Shown: positions 10,681-23,668, numbered from the stretch's first letter. The stretch is DNA of 64,000 bases from Centrapalus pauciflorus (GCA_020465985.1 JAANYP010002636.1:565430-629429); one strand, 5' to 3'. Numbers and translations: made by a program. The notes: generated by a model from the sequence alone, not told the origin.

Positions 10681-13600
10681 GTAAATTCAATTCCTGCACA
10701 AATTCTCTTTGATTCTGGAGCGAATCGTTTTTCGTCTCCACTTCATTCACACGTCAACTTAACATGCCTACTACAAATTTGCAATTTGTGCTTTACATTG
10801 AAACTACTAGCAACATGTTAGTCAAGGCTGATAAAGTATATATGAATTGCACTTTACTTAAAGAGGATGTAGTGTTCAACATAGATTTAATTCCTATGGA
10901 GTTTCGGGAGTTCGATGTTATAGTGGGTTTGGACTGGGTTGTCCCTAAAGAGGCTCAAATTAGATGTAAAAAGAGAATTGATCAAGAATACTACCCCTGA
11001 GGGTCGCGACATTTGTATCTATGGCGACAGACAAAAAGGCGACATATGCCTTATTTCTATCGTAAATGCCCGAAAGCACGTCACTAAGGGTTGTTCTGCT
11101 TATTTAGCCTATGTCGTTGATGCAATGTCTGAAGTTCAATCTCTTTCTAACGTTCCAGTCGTCTCTGAATTTCCAGATGTCTTTCTAGAAGATATCTCGG
11201 GATTGCCACCTGACCGTCAAGTGGAATTCCGTATTGGTCTTATTCCTGGAGCTACTCCCATAGCAAAAGCTCACTATCAATTAACTTCTGCAGAAATACA
11301 GGTAATGATGAAACAGTTACTGGAGCTGCTTGATAAAGGTTTTATTCGCCCAAGCTCTTCTCCTTGGGGCGCTCCTATTTTGTTTGTTAAAAAGAAAGAC
11401 GGCACATTGTGTATGTGCATTGACTATCGAGAGCTGAACAAGGTTACAATCAAAAACAAATACTGATTACCCCGGATTGATGATCTCTTCAACCAGTTGC
11501 AAGGCGCTAGTTACTTCTCGAAGATTGATGTTCGAGTGGGATATCATCAACTCAAAGCCACCAAGACGATATTCCTAAAACGGCTTTTAGAACTCGTTAG
11601 ATACTACGTGTTTCTGGTGATGTCGTTCGGTCTTACGAATGCGCCGGCCGCTTTCATGGATTTCAAGAAGAGAGTCTGCCGGCCAATGCTCGACAAATCT
11701 GTCATCGTTTTCATTGATGATATTCTAATTTATTCAAAGACCAAGGAAGACCATGCTACACATTTAAGAAAATTGCTAGAGTTGCTGTGAAAAGAGCGAC
11801 TTTATGCCAAATTCTCAAAATGTGAATTCTGGTTGAGGCAGGTATGTCTCAACATTCGAAACAATTTCTTGATTTCTTTAATCAACTACAAACTCTTTTT
11901 AACTTTGTTTCTCCTAAAGCATTCAGTTCAGATACAATTCTTGGGGCACGTGATATTTGGTGCTGGTATTGTTGTTGATCTGCGAAAGATCAATGCTATC
12001 TAAAACTGGGAATCACTTCGTAATGCCTCAGAAATTCATAGTTTCTTGGGATTGGCTGGTTACTACCGCCGATTCATCAAAGACTTCTCCAAAATCATCG
12101 TTACTCTTACCAAGCTCACTTGTAAGAACGCAACTTTCATATGGGAAGTGGAACAACAAACAGCTTTTGATAAGCTGAAGAAGCTATTAAGTGAAGCACC
12201 GATTTTGGCCCTTCCTGAGGGAAATGAAGACTTTATAGTTTCTACAGATGCATCAGGCATGCGACTTGGAGCAGTATTGATGCAACGGGGTAATGTTATA
12301 GCATACGCTTCTAGACAACTCAAACGACACGAGAAATACTACTCTACTTATGACTTAGAGCTAACTGTTGTGACGTTTGCCCTCAAACTTTGGAGGCATT
12401 ATCTTTACGAGACCAAATCTCAGGTTTACACTGACCACAAGAGTCTGCAGTATATTTTCAGTTGGAAGGACTTGAATATGAGACAATGAAGATCTATGGA
12501 GCTGATAAAAGATTACGACTTCGAAATCTTATACCATCCTGGAAAGGAAAATGTGGTGGCAGATGCTTTGTGTAGGAAAGCTTACTGCAAAGCTTATTGT
12601 TATACCTTGACTTCTAGTATATTGATATCCACTATCATAAATTAAATGATGTAAGGGCTGCTCAACTGTAGGCTCTAACGGAGGAGAATGTTAAAAATGA
12701 GAATGTCAGGAATCAATTACCAATAATGCAAGATGATGGAACCGGACTAAAAGGTGTGTATGGAAGGGTATGGCTTCCTTAGTTTGGGAATATGCGAGAT
12801 AAAATTCTAGAAGAAGCTCACCAGTCAAAGTTTTCAATTCATATTGGTAGCACAAAAATGTACAACGACTTGAAAGCTGATTTTTGGTGGCAGGGGTTGA
12901 AAAGAGACGTCTGTCAATACGTGGAGAAGTGCCGAACTTTTCGTTTATTCAAAGTGGAGCACCAACACCCCTGTGGTAGTATGCAATCTGTTCCTACCCG
13001 AGAATGGAAGTGAGACCGTATTAATATGGATTTCATAACAAGGCTACCCAAGACTCGTCGTCAACATGATTTCATTTGGGTCATTGTTGATCGACTAACC
13101 AAATCTGCTCACTTCATAGCTATTCGAGAAACTTACTCCTTAGATCGATTGTCCCAAATCTACATGAATGAAATCGTTACAAGGCACGGTATTCTATTGT
13201 CTCTGACCGAGATAGTAGATTCACTTCATATTTCTGGGCTGCCCTGCAAAACGATCTTGGTACTCATATCGCGACATATAGACCATAGTCTGACGGACAG
13301 AGTGAAAGAACGATTTTGACTTTAGAAGACATGTTGAGAGCCCGTGTCATGGATTTGGGTGGTCACTGGGACGATCACCTTCCATTGGCTGAATTCTCTT
13401 ACAACAATAGTTACCATTCAACAATCAAAATGGCACTGTTCGAGTTTGTGTATGTAAGGAAATGTAGGACTCCAACCTGTTGGAGGGAAACAGGAGAAAC
13501 TCCTTTCGCCGGGCCAGCTTTGCTGCAAGAAACTAACGAAAAGATTCAACTCATCCGTCAATACATGAAAATGACGTAAGGTTAACAAAAAACTATCATG

Positions 13601-14058
13601 ATCGCCATCATAAAGCCATAGAGTTTCAAAAGGACGATTGGGTCTATTTAAAGGTATATCCGATGAAAGGTGTCACAAGATTCGTTAAGTCAGGAAAGCT
13701 ATCTCCTCGGTTTGTAGGACCCTTTTGGATACTTGAAAAAGTTGGAAACCAGTCTTATCACATGGACTTACCAAAAGAACTATCAGGAGTTCACCTCGTC
13801 TTCCATGTGGGCTATTTAAGAAAAAGTCTGGTGCCCGAGAGGGAACCATGGACTGACCATTCTGAGATAAAGGTTGACGAACGACTAAGGTTCGTTGATG
13901 AGTCGGAGTGCATATTGGAAACATAGATCAGGAATCTTTGGAAGAAAGAAATCAAAATGGTGCTGGTCAAATGGAATAATCACAGGGGAGCTAACCACAT
14001 TTGGGAGTCTGAAGAGGACATGAATACCAAGTACCCAAGTCTGTTTAGCGCAACATGA
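10681..14058 (+). pseudogene. Element B pol: protease, RT, RNase H, integrase, chromodomain-like tail
   Basis: Protease: LFDSGANR at about 10705. RT: GFIRPSSSPWGAPILFVKKKDG and IDYRELNKVTIKNKY (11338-11463), then an in-frame TGA at 11464 and the F-I-D-D catalytic box near 11713. RNase H: DASGMRLGAVLMQRG and TDHKSLQYIF (12046-12600). Integrase: HQSKFSIHIGS zinc finger (12820) whose second Cys pair reads CRTFRLF, so one ligand is lost, and a core with MDFITRLPKTRRQHD (13026). The GPF-type C-terminus at 13690 leads to a chromodomain-like end (about 13880-14058) with WKKEIKMVLVKWNNHRG. The RT/RNase H junction is split by a predicted intron at 11842-11931. At least five frame breaks are present. 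Confidence 0.88.
11842..11931 (+). other. Predicted 90-bp intron between RT and RNase H, element B
   Basis: Coding continues as WLRQ (ending in CAG) then IQFLGHV. Between them lie 90 bp with CAG|GTATGT and TTCAG|ATACAA borders, which are textbook plant splice sites. The insert is a multiple of three with no in-frame stop. Element H has a 92-bp insert at the identical codon. Element F reads straight through (near 29635). Confidence 0.65.
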
Positions 14059-14072
14059 CTTCGCGGACGAAG
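14059..14072 (+). other. Hairpin just after pol stop, element B
   Basis: CTTCGCGGACGAAG has a 5-bp stem with a 4-nt loop directly after the pol stop and 23 bp before the 3' LTR. H (48437) and I (62398) keep the stem with a different loop. It is likely part of the plus-strand primer region. Confidence 0.5.
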
Positions 14073-14095
14073 TATAAGCGTGGCGGAGCTCATGC

Positions 14096-15491
14096 TGTAA
14101 CATCCCTAATTTTTAAGCACATGTAATTTACAATTAAAGACCCAGTTGATGAATTAATGGATTATTATTCCGGTTAAGCAAATATCGTTCACAAATTTAA
14201 ATATGAAAAATAAAGAGGAGAAATCCTCATCGTAGTTTTTCGAGCAAGCAAACAACAAGGAACCGTCATTGGTTCAGATATTTAAAATAAAGTAAATGAG
14301 ACATATACAAAGTTAAAGGGGTGTAAATTGCAAATATGGCAAATAACAAATAAAAAGGAGAATATCACTCATTTTAACAAACTCACTCTCTCTCCTCTCT
14401 ACCGTCTCTCTCTCGCTTTCTCTCTCTAAGAACCTACGAGTTCGTCAAAATTTAAAAATCAAGGACCCCAAAATCGTTGAATTAGAAGAAGAAAAATTGG
14501 AATCAAGTTGCAATTGAGGAACTATAACTGTTACAAACAACAAATCGAGGTAACAATTGCTCAAATTTACAGTTTTTAAGAGTTTTTTGTTCGGTTATGG
14601 TGTTAACCGAATCATAGATACTGGTTATAGTTGTTAATGCATGTATCATATTCTTGCGGATTAGTAAAAATCAAGTATTAGTGATGCTACATACCAAATT
14701 TCAGACTCTGATTCACTTTCTAAGTATGAATTTTAGAAATCACTATGAGCTTTTAGTGTGTGTTCGACGAGTATGAACAAACACTCAAAAAGGAACTGAT
14801 TTTGGTATATTTATGTAATGTTTTATGTTAAAAAGTATTTAAAAGGTACTTTTAAGATCATATCAATAGTTTTTAGTCACAAAATAGACCAAAGTGAAAT
14901 CTAGAAAATATTAGAAATGTATAAGTATAAACTCAGGTCTGATGAACAAATCTCGGATCCATCTAAGTTCGGTTCATATCTGAATTTTGGATGAGGTAAA
15001 TCTCGGATGGCAAACTTGGAAAATCACAAGTCAAATGCACAAATTTCGGATGAAAATGGAATCCGAACTCGGATCAAACAACCACCCAAATTACAGATGT
15101 ATTAATGTCAAAAATAATTTCAAGTGTAGGATTTCGGACAACCCGAATTCGGTTGGGATCCGAATTTCGGGTCATTTCAACTTAAGCTTAAAAAATTTTG
15201 TTTTCAACCAAATAGTAACACTGATACACTATTACATTGACATAAAAGGATCTTTGTGGTGTTGTTTAACACACATTGATTCAGAGCCAATTTACACTGT
15301 ATAAACCACTGTGAGTAATAGATTATTATTCAAACATTTATTGTCTTTGCATTCATTTACTTTTCAATGCATGTTCCTATTGTTCAATATACATCAATTG
15401 GCACTCACATTTGATTCATTGTAATGATGCACACTTGTACTTGTCATGTGACAAACATGTAGCCCGCGTTAAATTTGAAAGTGCATCTTAT
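14096..15491 (+). repeat. 3' LTR of gypsy B, truncated
   Basis: It begins TGTAACATCCC like the 5' LTR and aligns to it up to GTGCATCTTAT. The last roughly 595 bp of the LTR, including the intron acceptor, are missing. The adjoining sequence at 15492 belongs to another gypsy LTR on the opposite strand. Confidence 0.85.
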
Positions 15492-17954
15492 CAGCTAAAC
15501 CTAAAACATGTCCCCACAACTGGGGTAAGCCGTCGCCTAGCGAGTAACAGATTTATTAGCACAAATAAAATAATAATATGAATGATACAAGTTATCAGGC
15601 ACAATTCCACATGTGTAGCACCCGACCTTCCCATCAGTGCATCCACGAATATGGTAATTTGTGTAGCATCTGGCCATCCCAGTAATGCATACACAATAAC
15701 ACAGCTTGCGACACTCTCAACTTACAGCGTATAAATAATGCAGCCGCACAGGCATGCCGACAACACATAAATACACAGTATGCATATCGGGGAAAGGGTT
15801 ATCATATAACAACTCATGGTGATGAAAAGAATATTAGATATCAAAGGCAACATGGAAGTGAAATTGATAAGCATGGTAAAAGAAATGAAACGGATAACCA
15901 GTACAAACATATTCTAAATAACCATTCATGGAATTAAATCAATTACTCATAGTGCTTGTAGTTCGTACTCGCCAAACGACAACTCGATATCAACTGAAAG
16001 CACTACCGAGAGTCACACGTCTCAACTGAACAACTAGAGTCCTAATATAAAAGTATACTGTCAATTTATTAATATGTTTAACTTTATAATTTACAATGTC
16101 CAATATCCAATTCTATTTATCAATTAAATTCAGTGACTGAATCAGTGTACTTCGATTTATTAGTTTGTTATGTTTAACAACTGACATTTATAAGTTCGAC
16201 TTACTTGGCACTATAATAATCATTGTATTTAATTGTTAAGTCTTTGATTTATTAAAATCTTTACTTATTACAATTTTTTTATAACTGAAAGATATTTCTT
16301 TATAATTAAACATATGTAACTATTTATAGGTAACTTGTATAGATACTAAATCCATTCTAACTTGACCCGCATGCTAACCCATTCAACTTAATTAATGTTC
16401 CAACCCAACATATATTCATATAAATTCCTTATTTTAACTAAACCAACCAATAATAAACTACCTAAGCCCACTTAATCAATTTAAATGTCCAAGACTAACT
16501 TAAACATGATGTAGCCCACTTAAATATTTATTAAGACCCCAAACAAAATCTTTTTACCCACTTCTTGGAGGGTGTAACAAAAAGTTAAAAAAAATAACGC
16601 AATCAGCAGCCCAAAATAAAACAATGGAAGCAGCCCAACTTGATAATATTGATAGCAGCCCAAGTAAGAATAATAAAATACAGCCCACACCTCACTCTCT
16701 CTCGTCTCTCGGTCCAAGAAGGAAAAGAACACGCCCAAACACTAACCTAACCTATCATTACATTGACCCAACCGGGTTAACAAAAAAAAGGTCCATGCTC
16801 CATCTTTTCAGCTAAGAACAGAAATAAGAAAGAAAAGAAGGACAGGCGCCGATGGTATCCAAAACAGAGGGAAAAAAAGAGGCAAGTAGGTCGACGGCCA
16901 AGGCGTTTCCCGCGCCAGCCGCACCTACTCATAATAGCCAGAAAATCTTACTCCCTGACCTCTCTCGATGAAACCCAAAAAGTGGCGTACAGACAGCCAA
17001 ACAAGACAGAGGCAACGGCACCGCTGCTGCCGCCGAACGGTGACCCAGCCGCCTTCCTTAACTCTAGCGATATTTCCACACGAACCATACGAATTGATTC
17101 TACATTCAATTTACTGTTTTCATCTCATGTTTCCAGTTTATTAGTTTGTTCGATAACACAACCAAATACAAAATATCGGAACCCACTAAAAAATATTTGA
17201 ATACGAAATTAAAAACCCAAATAACCTTCAAATCTCGATTGTAACCATATTGTAAGCATTCCTACATAAATTTCCAGGTTCAAAGATTACATCCCTGAAA
17301 ATCACCATCAGAGCTCATTTTTTTCTAGCTTTTTAACCTTAAATAGAGATGATGATTATGATAGTTGTTGCTTGTTATTCATTTTTTCAGTTTCATAAAT
17401 TTATAAACAACATTTAAGGGTTCTAACATTACTCTAAATAATACATACGAAAATTTAAATTGCTTTGGGTTTATAGATATTACCCCAAGGTTTAATAATG
17501 AAAGTGTTGATTTGATTATTATTAAATATTGATTTAAGTCTTGAATTCTAACACAAAAAAATTCAGAAAGGAATACCTAGAGTCAAGAAAGTGTGTTTGT
17601 TCTTAGGTGAAAAAGTTGTTAATAGGGTTTCATATATATAGGAATATATGAAAAGGTTGAATGATGATGAGGGTGATGTATTCATGCATGCATAACCATT
17701 TTTTTTCTTTTTTTTATTACATACATTACATTTATATATACCAATAATAATTTCTTTTATTATGAAATTTGCTTAAACATATATATGTATATGTAATGGT
17801 TTTGTAATTATTTCCAAATTCTTAAAATTACAAGAATTCAACATTTTAAATGTCAACAATGTAATTTGGTAATTTATATCCAATTTTATCGAATTAATAA
17901 TTGACCTAAACGACTTGAAATTAATCAGTTACCTAAGAATTAGCGGATGTTACA
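15492..17954 (-). repeat. Truncated Ty3/gypsy LTR (minus), no linked coding region
   Basis: In minus reading it starts TGTAACATCCGCTAATTC at 17954, the same TGTAACATCC opening as the LTRs of B and F. It runs leftward about 2.46 kb, to a region containing repeated GTGTAGCATC/GTGTAGCACC blocks (15612-15680) and GGGTAAGCCGTCGCCTAGCG. Its true 3' end is missing where it meets B. Inferred to be the 5' LTR of fragment K after a deletion, or a solo LTR. No supported gene lies inside; short frames near 16624 and 16982 look fortuitous. Confidence 0.6.
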
Positions 17955-19340
17955 ATGAATTCATAAAACGGGATCAAACTACACAAACTATTCATCTAAA
18001 TCAACCAAAAGAAACTAGGTTTTATCTTTCCAAAGAAGGGATATGTTTTAAAAATCCAACATTTTTAAAAAAAGGCTCAATTGGTTTTATTAATGCTATA
18101 TGATAGAAGATACATGGGACGCGAGTATCAGACCTTATTTCACCACTCATCAGAAGAAGTCCTTGCTCATGAGGAGGAGAAGAGAAATAAAAAAGAAAAT
18201 AGGCAAATTCCATTTATGTATGAAAAGCTAAACGACAGTTATCCTTACAGAGTATCCACTCTTAAGGATGATTTCTTTTTTAGCTACTTATCAACATATT
18301 TGAAAGCGAAACCTGTTAAACCGATTCATCATCCTTATATTCCTACCACCGTTCTTCAACACAAAATCAACGTTTTAGAAGAGGAATTAAGGATATCTCG
18401 TGAGAAAGCTTCTGCCAGTCAAGAAGCTCTTCTCACAAGCGAGTAAAACTTTGAAAAATAAATTTTTAAACAAAGTATACAATTAACTCTTCACAAAGAA
18501 CGATTTAACAATGTTTCAGAAAGGTTAAGCTGTCACACAAGATTTTAAAATCCCTTCTACTGTTAGTGTCCTAAATATGTCACCGGACAAAGGTAAAATC
18601 AAAATTGAAGTCCCTTTAAACATTTCCAAAGGTGAGTATTCAAAATTTTCAATATCCGAGGTTTCCAAGAAGACTAATAGTAATTCGAAGTCCTCAAAGA
18701 AACCCACTCATCACGGGAATCTCTCTAAATCCAAGCTTTCCAAATGCACTAACTGTTCTTGTTTTGTACCTACAGATCATAAAAGAAGGGTTCCAAAAAC
18801 GACTAATGCAGGACTTTACCAGTTTCTTTGTGAAGAATGTTGTCATGCCATCTGTGTTTGTTTCTAGTGATAGGGGGGATGTAATTTCTGAAAAACAATG
18901 AATGTGCTGTAATGAATTCGAATTCATGTTTAAAATACTCATTCTCAAAAATGTTTGTTTTATGTCCTACTCGGTTTAGAAGCTTACTATCCAAAATAAA
19001 TAAATATGTGTCATATCCGGAAAAGCGAGTTCGTAAAATGAAAATAAAAACAGTGCATCATTGGCCTTATCCAAAACTGAAACATGTATTCTGCCTAAGG
19101 CTACAATAAAGGCAAATGCAAAACAGATTTTGAAAATTCTCAAACCAAAGATAATTTCACCGCCTAAGGTTTCTAAGCAAGTTGGCCCCATATACTAATG
19201 GGTTCCAAAAGGTTCTGCATCTGGACCACACACAACTGCAATATGGGTTCTTAAATCTGTGAAATTGATATTTGTATCTGGAACTCCTAACAAGAATGAA
19301 TCCATCCTAAAATGGGTACCCAAAGTCATGTGATTTAATG
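17955..19340 (+). pseudogene. Copia D gag C-terminal half and linker
   Basis: Two overlapping frames are broken near 18090. The main one (18081-18446) contains MLYDRRYMGREYQ, HHSSEEVLAHEEEKRNKK, YPYRVSTLKDDFFF and a coiled-coil-like HKINVLEEELRISREKA segment. I recognise this arrangement from gag C-terminal halves of plant copia polyproteins. Repeated W-V-P-K-type linkers (19195-19330) precede the protease, as is usual in copia. A Cys-rich frame at 18740-18860 is part of the same linker. Many stops make it a relic. Confidence 0.65.
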
Positions 19341-19629
19341 CAGATGGTTCTTGTTTACTTCAGATCAAGAGCCGCACCTCAAAGAAATGGCTTCTAGTAA
19401 ATTCAGACTAGGACCCGTCCTTTCGTGAAACGGTTTATGTGCATCTTCGTACAAAAAACGACGTGTTTGGCTCCTGTGCACACAGTTCCCCGTTCATAAC
19501 CCAACATGTTTTCTGAACAATTCGGTTCAGTACACAATTTGCATGTCGCTTTAATATTACCATCAGGGATTTATTTCACCTGCCTGATAATTTATCTGAA
19601 ATGTCATAATCTTAACACAATTCATATCA

Positions 19630-20395
19630 CAGGAAAAAATAAAATCCATTTGGTATATGGATTCGGGTTGCTCCAAGCACATGATTGGGAGAAAAGAATT
19701 ACTGTCCAACATGGTAGATCAATACTGCAAAACAGTTAGATTCAAAAATGACAATCACGCTCAGATAAAAGGTTACGGTGATTTGGTTCTATACAATCTA
19801 GTCACCAAGGATGTTGACTATGTCAAAAGGATTATCTCTTAATATTTTTAGCATAGTACAACTTTGTGACAAAGGACTAGAAGTCACGTTTAGGGCAACA
19901 AGTTGCGGTGTCAAGAGAGGTGACGGAAATGAAATCCTAACTGGTTCTCGAAACTCAAACCATTACACCATTGATGTAGCTAAGCTAATGGTAAAGGACA
20001 ACATCTTCCTATTGTCTAAAGCATCGACGACTATCTCATCTGAACATCAAAAACATGAACAAGCTGGCATCAAAAATCTGGTTAAGGGTCTCCGGAACTC
20101 TGATATAAAAAAGATCAACTATGCGGAGCATGTGAGAAAGGGAAAATGAAGAGATCCTCTCACAAACCAAAGGCATTCATCATCAATTTTCCACCACATG
20201 AATACCTCAATAGAACGGTATCGTTGAATGACAAAATTGTACCCTTGTGGAGGCTGCTTGTACCATGCTTAACTACTCAAAGCTACCACCGTTCTTGTGG
20301 GCTTAAGCCATGTCCACAGCTTTCTACAGTCAAAACCACTGAATCATTCATAAGCGCTTCAACAAAACTCCCTATTAACTATACCTAAATAAAGT
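19630..20395 (+). pseudogene. Copia D protease and integrase remnant
   Basis: W-Y-M-D-S-G-C-S-K-H-M at 19652 is the copia protease active site. SLNIFSIVQLCDKGLEVTFRAT (19823 onward) and the NSNHYTIDVAKL block follow, typical of the pre-integrase segment. CEHVRKGKMKRSSHK-like residues around 20125 are the zinc-finger end. From 20200 the frame resumes in the later integrase core, with remnants aligned to NRTL...LPPFLWAEAMSTAC in broken frames. Most of the catalytic core is deleted. Confidence 0.75.
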
Positions 20396-20429
20396 ATCTT
20401 ATATCAAATAATTACGATCCTCGTCCACA

Positions 20430-23095
20430 AACTTGAACTCTTTCAAATACCCATCTCTCCTTTCAATGACCTGGGTTTTTGATTGAGAACCTGTTGTTGA
20501 TTTTAGTGATTAACATCCATTCTCGACCTTTGGGTTGGTCTTTGTGGTTCAGTCCATGAATAATTTCTTTTATAGTACATCTCAGTTTGATAATTCTGGG
20601 CTCTACCTGGTGCCTTATGTCTATTAGGAGAATTAGACCTAACTAGAGTGTGACTCCTCTTAGGTGTATTATTCCTAACGATGGATTGGGGGCCAGACAT
20701 TGATTGACTAGGGGATCTATTCGGTGAATTATTCCTAAGTCCGTCATTTTGTCTGAGAGACACTGGTGGTTGTCGACTACCTAGACGTGATGTCACATTC
20801 CAGTTCTTCTCGGTATTTTGAGAACAACTCGTGTTAGCATTACTAGGCAGTGAACTTAATGTTTGATGTTCTTGTTTCCCTATGTTTAGTGAAGAATCTA
20901 GCTTCTAGTAGGGTCAACCTGAAGCAACATGTCCTTTCCCATGACATCTAATGCAAGACATCTTGTCAATAGATTTCTTATACGCACTCTTTGACCTAGG
21001 TGTCTTACTAATGTCCTGATTGTTTGTATCAACAACTTGGTTTAACTCCTCTTTATTATTATTACTTACAGTCTTATCTTCTTCTAGTTTTGGTTTACAA
21101 CTAGACTGTACACACTGTACCATTTTTCTAACCTGAGGAGTAGTTGAAGATACTTTTGAAGACTCAGTTACCTTGACTACCTCTGATTTAACCATATCCT
21201 TGGTATCATCCTGAGGAGTAGGTACATGGTTATTATTTGCCTCAGCTACCTTAGCCCTAGACTCAGCTAATTCCATATCTTTAAGAGAGAATTCTCTTTG
21301 GTTAGTGACTCTACATGCTCATAAATTAGTTCATTCCTGACAATTCGTTCAATTAATTTGTCATCCAGAACTATTAAATCTTGAGCATCATTTCTCAGTT
21401 TGGCCTGAAGATCTTCCTTAATGTTTAAAAAACTAGCATTATCTGATTTTAAGGATTGAATTTGAGCAGTCATAGATGAATGTGTTTCTAGCACTAAATT
21501 AAATTTATCATTCAAAGTAGTACATAAAGCACATAAATCATGAAAAGTAGAAAAGTTAAGAGTTACCTTTTTCCCACCAGATTCGATGTTGGCCATCTGA
21601 GCTGCAAACTCCAAAGTAGTCAACTCCTCAGTAATCTCCATCACCAAAGGCTCTGAATCAGATTGCTGTGTATCCTCTTTCTTTTCCTATTCTGCACCCA
21701 TATCCGTTTCTGTCACTTCGGCCATGAAAGCCCTAGTATTCGCCTCTGGATGTGTATTCCAATCATATGTGCCATCTAACTGTTTGTCAGACCCCACATT
21801 AGTAAGTAAACCAACTACTGTACCCTGATACCCTGATCTCTGATTCCCTAAACTGGCTAAATACTGACGTCCCGAGTTCTGATGATTATCCATCTTAGGT
21901 CTTTGACACTCTCTCGCAAAGTGTCCCAAGCCCTGACAGTTATAGCACCTAACTTTTGACTTATTGAATCCTACATTGTTCACACTTCGATTTCTTCCTA
22001 TTCTTTTCATGAACCTCTTCAATATCTGTGCGACCATAGCCAATTGCCATTGTAGGTCCATTTGCTGCAAGTCATCCGGATCCACCTGATCATAATCTTC
22101 TTCCCATAGAGCTGGATAGTTTATTTCCCTTGAATACAATTCCCATAAGCTTATTTCCCTTGAATACAATTCCCGTAAGCTGGTACAAACGATGCTAGAA
22201 GCTTTAGTTGCTCCTCTACAGTTTTAGCACTCATTGGCATTTTTGTGTATCCGTGAGATGATGATCCTAAAGTAGATGCCTATGGCTTATCATCCGGATT
22301 TGAAAAACCCAGAAAAGCTCTACTATAAGATACTTCTGCTTCCCTAGGTATGCCTTCTTGTTCTCTAGAATAAAATGTTATGGCTTCAGACATAGGTACA
22401 CTAGAATTAGATGGTTTAGATTTACCAAAGTACATCTCAGGATCTTGAACCTGATCATACTCCACCTCCTTCTTCTGTATCATGAAGTTATAAGCCCTCA
22501 GAACTCCAATAACTTCTTCCAGAGTGAGGGTTTCTAGTTTCTCTTCATCATGCTTTATCAACGCAGTGTACATTTCCCACTTTGATGGTAACGCATCTTG
22601 AAGTTTCTCGATCTTTTCTGATGTACTCAACCCTGTGGTTATCAAGTTCGGTTAACAGATGATAGAACCTTGTGACAATCTCATCCAAGTTCTCGTTCTT
22701 TAGACCTTTAAAGATCGCAAATTTTTGTTTAACAAGTTAGTTCTCACCTTCCTCACCCGTGAATTTCCTTCATACCTCTTCTCTAGAGCTTCCCAGAGCT
22801 CTTTAGAAGTTCTGTGATCTTTAGACGTATGTAGAATATCCAAAGGTAACGCCATTTTAATTGATGACAAAGCTCGATTTTCGGCTTCATAAATTTTCTT
22901 GTCCTCATCCTTCATTTGTTGATAGGAAAGAACCTTCATCCTGGCCTTGAGCTCTTGTGTAGGGGGAACATACCCTTCATCTATGCATATCCACATACAC
23001 ATAGCGTTAAAGCGAGCAAAGTCTGCAAACCTATCTTTCCACCAATAATAAACTTCAATCTTCATAAGCTTAGGTGGTGAATTTCATTTGCCCAC
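20430..23095 (-). pseudogene. Copia E gag (two zinc knuckles)
   Basis: It starts near 23095 and reads YYWWKDRFADFARFNAMCMW then CIDEGYVPPTQELKAR, ELWEALEKRYEGNSR (UBN2-type capsid). It continues through frames at 22645-22280. The first knuckle is CYNCQGLGHFAREC (about 21950). A long acidic/helical segment follows (21640-21270) with FHDLCALCTTLNDKFNLVLETH, and a second knuckle CIRCHGKGHVASG near 20950. The knuckles are about 330 codons apart, as in copia A. Frameshifts lie at about 22690, 22270, 21690 and 20900. A near 30-bp duplication (CTTATTTCCCTTGAATACAATTCC) occurs at 22118-22172. Confidence 0.83.
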
Positions 23096-23211
23096 TTCGT
23101 GATCCATTTCCAAGAACTTATGTAAACTTGACATTCACGTAAAACTTTTGTTCACGAACTTAAATTATTTAATTTTTAAAATAAATTTAAAACAAGTTAG
23201 TACAGATTGAG

Positions 23212-23375
23212 CCCTGATAAGTTCATACGAACTTAGCTAAGAACTTATCCCTGATAAGTTTTAACGAACTTAGCTTAGAACTTATCCTTGATATGTTCTT
23301 ACTAACTTAGCTTTGAACTTATCCCTGATAAGTTCTTACGAACTTAGCTTTGAACTTATCCCTGATAAGTTCTTA
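23212..23375 (-). repeat. 37-bp tandem repeat in copia E leader
   Basis: There are about 4.4 copies of a 37-bp unit starting CCCTGATAAGTTC. Each unit contains its own inverted repeat (AAGTTC then GAACTT) and so can fold on itself. It is untranslated leader between primer site and gag. Confidence 0.85.
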
Positions 23376-23668
23376 GAGGAGCATGTCTGACAAGTTCGTG
23401 GAACCCTAAAAATACCCCTAAGTTCGAGCACTGTAAGTTCGTGAAACGGCCATAAATTCGACTTTTTCAAAATTTCAGATTAAACCAATGTTTTTAAGAT
23501 TAATAACACTAATTTTGACTGAAAAGATGAACTAATATGAATTCTTTCCCTAACCTTGCTTGTAGAACTCTGAGACCTTCGAAAATATGTGTGATTTATC
23601 CGGTAAAAACATCAAGAAACCAAGAATGTTCGTATGAACACGAAGAACATGAAGAACACTTGTTTTGT

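Larger units (their letters stand above)
7114..15491 (+). mobile_element. Tekay-like Ty3/gypsy element B, decayed, 3' LTR truncated
   Basis: The order is 5' LTR 7114-9233, tRNA-Met primer site 9237, gag from 9438, protease, RT, RNase H, integrase, chromodomain-like tail ending 14058, and 3' LTR from 14096 truncated at 15491. The two LTRs align closely but differ by many substitutions and by a roughly 100-bp deletion in the 3' copy (opposite about 7290-7390). It is an old insertion, and its coding region is full of frameshifts and stops. Confidence 0.9.
17955..20412 (+). mobile_element. Decayed Ty1/copia element D, internal fragment
   Basis: A plus-strand internal fragment with gag, then protease, then part of integrase. 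No LTR is present. It is bounded on the left by the end of the LTR at 17954 and on the right by copia E, in opposite orientation, inside the integrase codons. Confidence 0.8.

Noticed and set aside
15491..15910. Hydrophobic minus-strand frames (67 and 62 codons) as small membrane proteins
   Set aside because: They lie in the repeated GTGTAGCA region of a gypsy LTR, with no promoter or conservation evidence.
16520..17200. Frames at 16520-16738, 16624-16815 and 16982-17200 as host exons
   Set aside because: Short, low-complexity and without recognisable motifs. Position inside an LTR makes chance frames more likely.
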